DNA of 9,959 nucleotides from Pseudomonadota bacterium. Its GTDB lineage: Bacteria > Desulfobacterota > Anaeroferrophillalia > Anaeroferrophillales > Tharpellaceae. A program made the translations under genes and the position numbers. This document shows, one piece after another, positions 1 to 6,648 of this stretch (position 1 is the stretch's first letter; every line of letters starts with the position of its first letter). Where the stretch lies: positions 1 to 9,959 of the forward strand of contig DAOWHJ010000170.1 in assembly GCA_030641485.1 (NCBI GenBank), given 5' to 3'. Below the pieces are notes generated by a model that saw nothing but the letters and a program-made list of their open reading frames with translations, was not told the origin of the DNA and made no database searches.

Positions 1-1147
1 AATTAAGAGCCTTACTCAAGATCTGATTAACAGCGCTGCGATCATCAAAATGGACCATACTGGTAGATGTTTTAAAATCAATCTTTTTGCCCTCAGGGTT
101 AAGACCGTAGATACGATAGACTTCATCTGACCAGAGAATTTCATTATTGCTGACATGCCATTCCCAACTGCCCAAATGGGCGATCTTCTGGGCTTTTTGC
201 AAGCGCTCGGCAGTGAGGGTCAGCTCCGAGGTCCGCTCGTACACCAAATCTTCGAGACTATCTTGGTAGGCTTTGAGTTTGGCTTCTGCGGCGTAACGCT
301 CTTGAATCGCTTGACGAAAAACGAGTACGGCTCCCGCCATCTCTTTAAATTCACCAACCCCCTGTTTTTGCATCAGTTCCATCTCGGGCAGAACCTTTGC
401 TGTTGCTTGGGTTTGGGCCAGATATCTAAGGGCATCAATAATCCGACTCAGCCATCGACTCAGTAGCTGAGACAGGAAAATCGAGACCAGCAACATTACC
501 AGTAAACCTAATATGCTGACCCTCATCACCTGTTGGAAAATTTTAACCATAGATTGCCGATTGGCCAGATTTTGTTGCTGAGCATTTTCAGTGAGGATTG
601 CAGAGATAGCCTGGCGACATTTAACCATATCCATGAAAAGATCTCTGGCCTTGCCTATATAAAGTTTGGCCGTTTGCGGCTCAATCGCCGCAATATCGGT
701 GGCCATGACCATGAAGTTTCGATAGTAATCAAAATCTTCAACCATAACTTGGGCATCACCTTGGGCCCAGCTTGCAACTTCCGACCTTTCAGACAGGAGT
801 TTGGTTTTCTCACCGAGTTCAGCCAGCGCATCAACCAGTTTGGAATGGATCAGGTAAAGCGCCCCTTCGTCCAGTGCACCCGCTACTGCTTTGTTCAAAC
901 TGTCGGTTGCCAAAAGATGGGTGTCGGCCATATCCCGGCCCAGTTGCGCGGTCTCAAGCAGGAGTACGAAATACTTCTGGGTAATTTCAGCCCGGGTATA
1001 GTTGCGCTCATTCAGGGTATTTAACGACCAGAGGTTAATCAACGACGTGACCAGGGCAACCATAACTATCGGCAGGAGAAAGAGCCAAAGCAGGGTCTGT
1101 TTCGATTTAGCTGGCAAAGCCGGTTCATCTCTTGCGCAAATTGACAT
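1..1147 (-). CDS. Membrane sensor histidine kinase, N-terminal part (helical sensor, HAMP-like linker, PAS); truncated by window edge
   Basis: An uninterrupted reading frame starts at an ATG at 1147 and stays open to the left edge (382 codons seen), so the C-terminus is missing. Translation gives a short cytoplasmic head, a membrane segment at about residues 19-41, a mostly helical periplasmic region of about 165 residues, and a second membrane segment at about 208-229. A HAMP-like and coiled-coil linker follows (about 230-320), including the motif YQDSLEDLVYERTSEL. A PAS_3-type start comes next (about 320-382: AQKIAHLGSWEW, then ILWSDEVYRIYGL). This order is typical of sensor kinases, with the DHp and ATPase domains expected beyond the edge; a diguanylate cyclase or other output cannot be excluded. 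An AGGAGAA site lies 6 nt before the ATG. The gene begins 3 bp after the phosphatase stop, so it is almost surely co-transcribed. The ligand is unknown. The reading frame and topology are seen directly; the kinase call is inferred. Confidence 0.85.
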   Translation of the reverse strand, partial: MSICARDEPALPAKSKQTLLWLFLLPIVMVALVTSLINLWSLNTLNERNYTRAEITQKYFVLLLETAQLGRDMADTHLLATDSLNKAVAGALDEGALYLIHSKLVDALAELGEKTKLLSERSEVASWAQGDAQVMVEDFDYYRNFMVMATDIAAIEPQTAKLYIGKARDLFMDMVKCRQAISAILTENAQQQNLANRQSMVKIFQQVMRVSILGLLVMLLVSIFLSQLLSRWLSRIIDALRYLAQTQATAKVLPEMELMQKQGVGEFKEMAGAVLVFRQAIQERYAAEAKLKAYQDSLEDLVYERTSELTLTAERLQKAQKIAHLGSWEWHVSNNEILWSDEVYRIYGLNPEGKKIDFKTSTSMVHFDDRSAVNQILSKALN

Positions 1148-1150
1148 CGG

Positions 1151-1795
1151 TTATTCTCCTAACTTATCCAGAAGTCCCTGCCACTGTTGCGGTTCAATAG
1201 AGCCAAGGTATTCAAAACCCTGTTTACCTAACGGCCGAAAGACCACGACAGTGGCTTCCGGCTTAACGAAATAGCCCATCACATCCATCAAATTCGGGGC
1301 ATGAGCGACTAACACCAGGTTAGTTCCTGCGGCTACCGGAGTTGAGAGGAGTCGACGCAGGGTCTTAATTTTAGGCACCTTTTCCTGACTGGTCAGGTTA
1401 GATGTATACATCAGATCATGGTTTATTTCAGGATCTTCAGCAAAAGCTGCGATTGCCGATTCCCGGGCTCTACACATCGGGCTGGCCAGAACTGTTCCAA
1501 TCGGGATATCGGCCTGACGCAGAGCTTGCCCCACAGCTGCGGCCTCAGCCCTCCCGGCCTCGGTAAGCGGTCTCTGGGTCGAACAATCGTTAAGATCGAC
1601 CCGGGGCACTCGATCGGGACGCGAAGTATCGGTTGGCCCATGCCGCATATAAAGCACCAAACCGCCGGCCTGTAGCTGTTTCAGCGTCTTAATCGTAGCC
1701 GCTTTTTTGACAAAAGGGGTATAATCGGAGGCTTGTGCCCCTGACAATGAAATTACAAATAGAACAATCACGCAAATCATTCTTTTTTTAATCAT
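1151..1795 (-). CDS. Exported histidine phosphatase family protein (SixA / phosphoglycerate mutase-like)
   Basis: A 214-residue member of the histidine phosphatase superfamily, which removes phosphate through a phosphohistidine intermediate. The N-terminus (MIKKR, a hydrophobic stretch to about residue 19, then a GAQA-SD junction) looks like a Sec signal peptide, so the protein is probably periplasmic. The catalytic RHG motif is at 51-53 (H52). A supporting Arg occurs in the SPMCRARES stretch (R109 or R111), and the second active-site His in VAHAPNL is H165. The PLTEAGRAEA motif at 76-85 is also typical. E. coli SixA is cytoplasmic, shorter, and acts on the ArcB HPt; a secreted form would not reach cytoplasmic phosphorelay domains, so its substrate here is unknown. 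Its ATG overlaps the stop of the upstream receiver-kinase gene (ATGA), indicating translational coupling, and AGGAGAA lies 5 nt before the start. The family is confident; substrate and location are inferred. Confidence 0.9.
   Translation of the reverse strand: MIKKRMICVIVLFVISLSGAQASDYTPFVKKAATIKTLKQLQAGGLVLYMRHGPTDTSRPDRVPRVDLNDCSTQRPLTEAGRAEAAAVGQALRQADIPIGTVLASPMCRARESAIAAFAEDPEINHDLMYTSNLTSQEKVPKIKTLRRLLSTPVAAGTNLVLVAHAPNLMDVMGYFVKPEATVVVFRPLGKQGFEYLGSIEPQQWQGLLDKLGE
1154..1160 (-). promoter_or_regulatory. Ribosome binding site of the truncated sensor kinase
   Basis: AGGAGAA on the minus strand lies 6 nt before the ATG at 1147, inside the last codons of the upstream phosphatase gene. It fixes the kinase start and implies that both genes are translated from one message. 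Confidence 0.8.
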
Positions 1796-2931
1796 TTTAC
1801 TTCTCCTATTAAAGGTAGGTAGATTTCAACCACAGTGCCCTGACCGGGAACTGATTTTATTTCAAGCTGACCCTGGTGTTTTTTTATGATCGAGTGGCAG
1901 ATTGTCAGCCCCAGACCCATACCTTTTTGGACACCCATCGGTTTAGTCGAAAAATATGGGTCGAAGATTTTCGGGTAATTTTCAGCCGAGATCCCTTCAC
2001 CTTGATCTCGCACTGAGATCTTCAGATATGAACCCCCAGTCAGGCTTAAATGCTCTTTTAAGCCATCAGGACAGCTACTGACGGTAATGCTTATGGTGCC
2101 GCCGGCGGGCATTGCTTCCTGACTATTGAGCAAAATATTTTTCAAAAGTTGAACAATATGAACCTGGGCAGCCTTCAGAGTCCAGGTGGGGTCGGAAATC
2201 TTGATCTCAAACTTGATATCAGCCACCGTTGGCATCGATTTCACAACCTGGTTAATAGTCTTTTCCAATTGAAGCCTTTCCCCTTTGACCTGGTATCCTT
2301 GGGAGATTGTCAAAAATTTTGCCGCCAGGTCTTTGGCTAACAGAGATGGACATAATGCATTTTCCAGTGATTTGTAAGTTTCCTCTTCCGGTTGAAGATC
2401 CATCATTGCCAGCTCAAGGTTACCAATTATTGAGGTTAGCAGATTGTTGAAATCATGCGCAAGCCCCCCGGCCATAACTTCAAAAGCTTTGAGTTTGTCA
2501 GCCTTTTGCAGTTCCTGCTGCTGCTGAATCATTATTTCCCGTTGTTTTTTCAACTTGAGATGAGTTGTTACTCGAGCCTTGATAATGGCATTATTAAAGG
2601 GCTTGGTAATGTAGTCGACCGCGCCTAGGGCAAGGCCAAGGCTTTCATCTTCAGCTGTCGCCAAGGCTGAAATAAAAATTATCGGGATATCCCGGGTTTT
2701 GACATCAGCCTGCAAAGATATTATGACCTCATGACCATCCATCTCCGGCATCATGATATCAAGCAAAATCAAATCCGGCGGATTTTTTGAGTTAACCAAC
2801 TCAAGACAGCTTTTACCATTCATGGCAACCACAATTTCATGGTCACGTTCAAGGATATTGGCCAAAATAGAGATGTTGATAGGTTCATCATCAACCAACA
2901 AAATCCGCATCTTTTCATTTTTTAGGATCAT
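1792..2931 (-). CDS. Soluble receiver-histidine kinase fusion (REC-HisKA-HATPase)
   Basis: A 379-residue cytoplasmic protein with no signal peptide or membrane segment. The receiver domain (about 8-125) keeps the acidic pair D14-D15, phospho-acceptor D58 in LLDIMMPEMDG, S88 and K110 in the YITKPF motif. A short Gln-rich coiled coil (about 126-148) leads into a kinase core of the HDFNNLL type. This has H159 in GLAHDFNNLL, an N-box around N265/N269 (NILLNSQEAM), DQGEGI at 309-314, an F-box FDPYFSTK at 323-330, and a GMGLGL lid at 337-342. All residues needed for autophosphorylation are present. The receiver in front replaces a sensor, so input probably arrives as phosphate, perhaps from the HPt of the neighbouring hybrid kinase. 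The start is uncertain: the ATG at 2931 has only a weak GGTGG-like site, and an ATG at 2910 (residue 8) begins right at the receiver. It lies 58 bp after the hybrid kinase and overlaps the phosphatase gene by 4 bp. Confidence 0.93.
   Translation of the reverse strand: MILKNEKMRILLVDDEPINISILANILERDHEIVVAMNGKSCLELVNSKNPPDLILLDIMMPEMDGHEVIISLQADVKTRDIPIIFISALATAEDESLGLALGAVDYITKPFNNAIIKARVTTHLKLKKQREIMIQQQQELQKADKLKAFEVMAGGLAHDFNNLLTSIIGNLELAMMDLQPEEETYKSLENALCPSLLAKDLAAKFLTISQGYQVKGERLQLEKTINQVVKSMPTVADIKFEIKISDPTWTLKAAQVHIVQLLKNILLNSQEAMPAGGTISITVSSCPDGLKEHLSLTGGSYLKISVRDQGEGISAENYPKIFDPYFSTKPMGVQKGMGLGLTICHSIIKKHQGQLEIKSVPGQGTVVEIYLPLIGEVK
1801..1807 (-). promoter_or_regulatory. Ribosome binding site of the histidine phosphatase gene
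   Basis: AGGAGAA on the minus strand sits 5 nt before the ATG at 1795 and lies inside the end of the upstream gene. With the ATGA stop/start overlap it supports translational coupling. Confidence 0.8.
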
Positions 2932-2989
2932 CTTTGCAAGACCACCATCTTCACATTCATTCCAACAAGTTTAAGGGGTTCTAACACTG

Positions 2990-5900
2990 CTATACTAACA
3001 ACTGAGCCAACCCCTTCTGCAATTTCTTCACTTGATCAGCCAATGTAATCGCCGAGTTTTCATTGGCTGATTCCTGACAAGTTTCTAAACTAAAGGCAAT
3101 ATCAGCCCAGTAAAGAAGTCCCATATTACTTAACACGCCTTTAAGGCTATGGGCAGAAAAACTTATAGACTCTAAGTTGTTTTGTGAAAGAGCTTCATCC
3201 ATATTATGCAGCTCTTTTATTATTGACTTTCGACCAGCTTCCAACATGGTTTCGATCTGTTCTGGAGAGAGTTCATAATTGTCTGCAAGGTGGCGCTGAA
3301 TTTCTAAAATTAAATTAGACCCCGGGTCACTGACTTTAATTTTATCTTCCGGGTTGGTAGTAACTACCGGCGGTTGTGGCGGCAAAGCTTCTCCGGCAAC
3401 CCTCGCAATTGCATTAAATACATCTTCAGGTTGAAAGGGTTTAGTGAGATAATCATCCATACCGACCTTGAGGCACTGCTCTTTGTCTCCAGTCATGGCA
3501 TGGGCTGTCATGGCGATTACCGGCAGATGCTTTCCTTTAAGGCGCGGGGAAACCCGACACAGTAAGTCATAATACTCACCCTCCTCACATTCACCCTGTT
3601 CACATTGCCGAATAAGTTGGGTCGTTCTAAAACCGTCCATCTCAGGCATTTGCACATCCATCAGAACTAAGTCGAACTCTTTAACGGCCAACAAATCAAG
3701 GGCTTCGATACCGTTATTTGCAGAGCTCACAGAATATCCGCCTTTTTCAAGAATGGTTTTGGCAAGCACAAGATTTAAATCACTATCGTCAACCAAAAGA
3801 ATATTGAGTCCTAAATGGTTGTTGCGGACACCATTTCCCGGCTTAGGCAGTCTCTCGGAACTGACCAAGGCACAGGTTTTACCGCTAAAAACCCGGCTCA
3901 TCTGCATCTGCAAGTTGCGCCTAGTTATCGGTTTAAGCAGGCAGAATGTACTAAGATGCGATTTATACTCTTTGCACAATTGCGGATTAATTTCCGGGGT
4001 GAGAAAAATTACCTTGGTCTGCTCGAGATCAATTTCTTCATTGAGCTCGTGCAGCAGAGCTTGCACTTTGTTTGCGGTCATATCCTGATCTATAACAATG
4101 ATTTTAAATGGAGTGTTATCGGCCTGAGCATTACGAATAGCGACTTGGCCGAGGCTCCAATCACGCTCTTCTTTTACAGGAAATGACCAGGATGACAAAA
4201 TTTCTTTAACAATTTGTCGCTGCTTGTGATTATCACCAATCAGCAGGATCGGGGTAGAGGCCGAGTCCGGCCAAGGCCGTTGATCCTCCATACCTAGGGT
4301 AGTTTCTTGTTTGAATCTGGCCGTAAAATGAAAGGTCGTGCCCACGCCAGGGGTACTTTCCAGCCAAATTTCACCGCCCATTAATTCGGTAAGTTTCTGA
4401 CTGATTGACAACCCCAGACCGCTACCACCATGAAGTCTGGCGACCGAATTATCTACCTGGGTGAATCTGTTAAAAATAGCGGCCTGTTTTTCGGTCTTGA
4501 TACCGATACCGGTATCCTGCACACTGAAATGAAGCAGGAGGTCATTTTCAGTGTGGGATTCAACCCGACAGGAGATACAGATATACCCTTGCTGGGTAAA
4601 CTTAATGCTATTGCCGATTAGATTAAAAATAATCTGGCGCAAGCGCATCTGATCACCAATCAAAGCACAAGGCACGGTCGCCGGCAAATCAACCAACAGT
4701 TCAACCCCCTTGGCCCTGACTTTTGGCATAAGAATACGAGCCGTTTGTTCGATGCTTTCCAGAAGATCAAAGGGATGTTCCTCGAGATTAAGCTGATTCG
4801 CCTCAATCTTGGAAAAATCCAGGATATCATTTAATAAGCCCAGCAAGCTTGAGCCAGCGTCTTGAACCGTTCGCAAATAGCCGTACTGTTCATCGGTAAG
4901 TTCGGTGTCAAGGGCAAGTCCAGTCATCCCGATGACAGCATTCATCGGGGTCCGAATTTCGTGGCTCATATTAGCCAAAAATTCGGATTTTGCCTTATTC
5001 GCCGCTTCGGCCTCTAATTTGGCCTGAACCAGAGCTTGCTCAATCTCTTTACGTTTAGCTATCTCCCGCCCGAGCATCCGATTGCGCAGAATTATCAAAA
5101 TGAAAACCAACAGAAAAAATGAGGCCGCCGCCATGCTCCAACAGAGCAGTATAGTCCAGTTTTTCTGCTCTTTGAACCAACGGTTTTTTATGGCGCTATA
5201 TCTGTCGGCAGAAATTTTGGCAAAACCCTGATCAACAAGAGCCAGTAGGTCATCATTGCCGAGCAGGATTCCGGCATGAACTTCATTACTAAATAAGGTT
5301 TCGCCCACAGTAATTGCACCCTGAACCCCAAAACGGTGTAAAAAACTTTCCATTTCGGGTTTTTCACTGACTACAGCCGCCACCTTCCTCTGCAGAAGCG
5401 CAATCAGCAGACCTTCTATATCAATAAAAGTGGTTACATCTATGGCGGGATAGTTTTTGCGCAGATAGTCTTCCTGAAAATAGCCCTGAATGACCCCGAC
5501 TTTCTTACCCGCTAGATTTTCTAGAGCCACCGATTTTCCAGATTCGATCCGATAATAGAGAGCACTCTCTATCGGAAATAGAGGCTTGGAGAACGCGAGC
5601 CAGGTACTTCGTTGACGCGATGTAAAGAGACCAAAATGGATATCCGCTTCACCAGATTTTACCGCAAGGATAGAATTCGCCCATGACGACGGCCGAAAAC
5701 GAATACTTTTACCCGTCTCCTTTGACCACTCCTGCCAAAGATCAATAAGATAACCAAGGGGCTCTCCATCAGTGCCAATCGTTGATAACGGTGGATAATT
5801 GCTGGATATTGCAATTACCAGATCATCTGAAACATCCACAGGCTTTCCCGATATCCAGCGGCGGGCAATCTTTTTACGCTCGGCTGCGGTAATTTGTTCC

Positions 5901-6619
5901 ATACCCGCATTAATCACCGATAAAAGCTCAGTTTTGCCTTTAGTTGTGGCGACGTACCAATCACTTTGATAAAGAGGAGTACTCTGCCGGTAATGGAAAA
6001 GCGCCAGCATATTATTTGCTGCCAAATAATAAAGTCCGGTTGGTGTATCGGCGGCAAAGACCTTTAATTGTTCACTCTTAATATCTGCCATCAGTGACTG
6101 GTAATCCGGATAACCGATAATGGCACTTGGTTCAAGTTGCTCTTTCAGGTAACCTTCGACGAAATCTTTTTCGATAACGCCAATACGATATGCCGCCAGT
6201 TGCGTTACATCATCAGGAATGGTGATCGATTTATGAACAAAAATATTTGTACTGGTTTTTGATAAAATTGAGCCATACTCAAGATACCGAGATCGTTCAT
6301 CGCTATAAAAGAGCCCTGCGTGGGCGTCAACTTTACCATCTTTCACCAGCTGAAGTGTCTGATTCCAGGAAGCCGCAACAAAATCTACGGCAATTCCAGT
6401 TTTTTTCGACCACAGCTCCCAAAAATCAATAATCAAACCACTGGGATTGCCTTGTTTATCGGTGTATTCGAAGGGTTCAATATCTCGACAATAAACCACC
6501 GAGACTTGCTCTATGGACGCCGCAAAAATCGTCACCGGCAAAAACATGAGTAAGAGCAATAGAGACAATCTCATGAATTGCTTGGTAGAGTTTGAACTTT
6601 CATGAAAACAATGAGACAT
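2990..6619 (-). CDS. Unorthodox hybrid histidine kinase: 2x SBP_bac_3, TM, HisKA, HATPase, REC, REC, HPt (BvgS/EvgS-like)
   Basis: A 1209-residue inner-membrane phosphorelay kinase. Numbered from the chosen ATG: hydrophobic signal or anchor at 16-34; two periplasmic Venus-flytrap SBP_bac_3 domains (about 35-259 and 265-483), each keeping the SxxR position that binds ligand carboxylate in amino-acid-binding relatives (R109, R337); membrane helix about 488-512; coiled coil; HisKA with H553 in MSHEIRTPMN; HATPase with N670, DTGIGI (702-707) and GGSGLGL (731-737). A first receiver (about 789-909) keeps D844 and K896 but has GD in place of the usual acidic pair. A second receiver (about 937-1075) is complete (D944, D945, D988, T1038, K1060). 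The HPt has H1157 in AHSLKG. BvgS and EvgS have a similar size and layout but carry a PAS domain, absent here, and one receiver. A TTG at 6652 would add 11 residues and overlap the MCP stop; the ATG at 6619 is preferred because GAGGAA lies 5 nt before it. The ligand is unknown; amino acids or similar small molecules are a guess from the family. Confidence 0.95.
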   Translation of the reverse strand: MSHCFHESSNSTKQFMRLSLLLLLMFLPVTIFAASIEQVSVVYCRDIEPFEYTDKQGNPSGLIIDFWELWSKKTGIAVDFVAASWNQTLQLVKDGKVDAHAGLFYSDERSRYLEYGSILSKTSTNIFVHKSITIPDDVTQLAAYRIGVIEKDFVEGYLKEQLEPSAIIGYPDYQSLMADIKSEQLKVFAADTPTGLYYLAANNMLALFHYRQSTPLYQSDWYVATTKGKTELLSVINAGMEQITAAERKKIARRWISGKPVDVSDDLVIAISSNYPPLSTIGTDGEPLGYLIDLWQEWSKETGKSIRFRPSSWANSILAVKSGEADIHFGLFTSRQRSTWLAFSKPLFPIESALYYRIESGKSVALENLAGKKVGVIQGYFQEDYLRKNYPAIDVTTFIDIEGLLIALLQRKVAAVVSEKPEMESFLHRFGVQGAITVGETLFSNEVHAGILLGNDDLLALVDQGFAKISADRYSAIKNRWFKEQKNWTILLCWSMAAASFFLLVFILIILRNRMLGREIAKRKEIEQALVQAKLEAEAANKAKSEFLANMSHEIRTPMNAVIGMTGLALDTELTDEQYGYLRTVQDAGSSLLGLLNDILDFSKIEANQLNLEEHPFDLLESIEQTARILMPKVRAKGVELLVDLPATVPCALIGDQMRLRQIIFNLIGNSIKFTQQGYICISCRVESHTENDLLLHFSVQDTGIGIKTEKQAAIFNRFTQVDNSVARLHGGSGLGLSISQKLTELMGGEIWLESTPGVGTTFHFTARFKQETTLGMEDQRPWPDSASTPILLIGDNHKQRQIVKEILSSWSFPVKEERDWSLGQVAIRNAQADNTPFKIIVIDQDMTANKVQALLHELNEEIDLEQTKVIFLTPEINPQLCKEYKSHLSTFCLLKPITRRNLQMQMSRVFSGKTCALVSSERLPKPGNGVRNNHLGLNILLVDDSDLNLVLAKTILEKGGYSVSSANNGIEALDLLAVKEFDLVLMDVQMPEMDGFRTTQLIRQCEQGECEEGEYYDLLCRVSPRLKGKHLPVIAMTAHAMTGDKEQCLKVGMDDYLTKPFQPEDVFNAIARVAGEALPPQPPVVTTNPEDKIKVSDPGSNLILEIQRHLADNYELSPEQIETMLEAGRKSIIKELHNMDEALSQNNLESISFSAHSLKGVLSNMGLLYWADIAFSLETCQESANENSAITLADQVKKLQKGLAQLLV

Positions 6620-6624
6620 AGGTC

Positions 6625-6630
6625 TTCCTC
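6625..6630 (-). promoter_or_regulatory. Ribosome binding site deciding the hybrid kinase start
   Basis: GAGGAA on the minus strand lies 5 nt before the ATG at 6619. No comparable site precedes the TTG at 6652 or the ATG at 6574, so it favours a start at 6619. Confidence 0.7.
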
Positions 6631-6648
6631 GCAATGAGCACTTAGCAA

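Noticed and set aside
533..1024. 163-codon plus-strand open frame
   Set aside because: It is antisense to the truncated sensor kinase, whose minus-strand frame has coherent membrane, linker and PAS features and a good ribosome binding site; the plus-strand product resembles nothing.
2932..2989. Possible internal promoter or terminator between the hybrid kinase and the receiver-kinase
   Set aside because: The 58-bp gap has no convincing -10/-35 pair and no hairpin with a T-run.
3753..4186. Two overlapping plus-strand frames of 111 and 123 codons
   Set aside because: Both lie antisense to the receiver region of the hybrid kinase, are in different frames from one another and show no domain signature.
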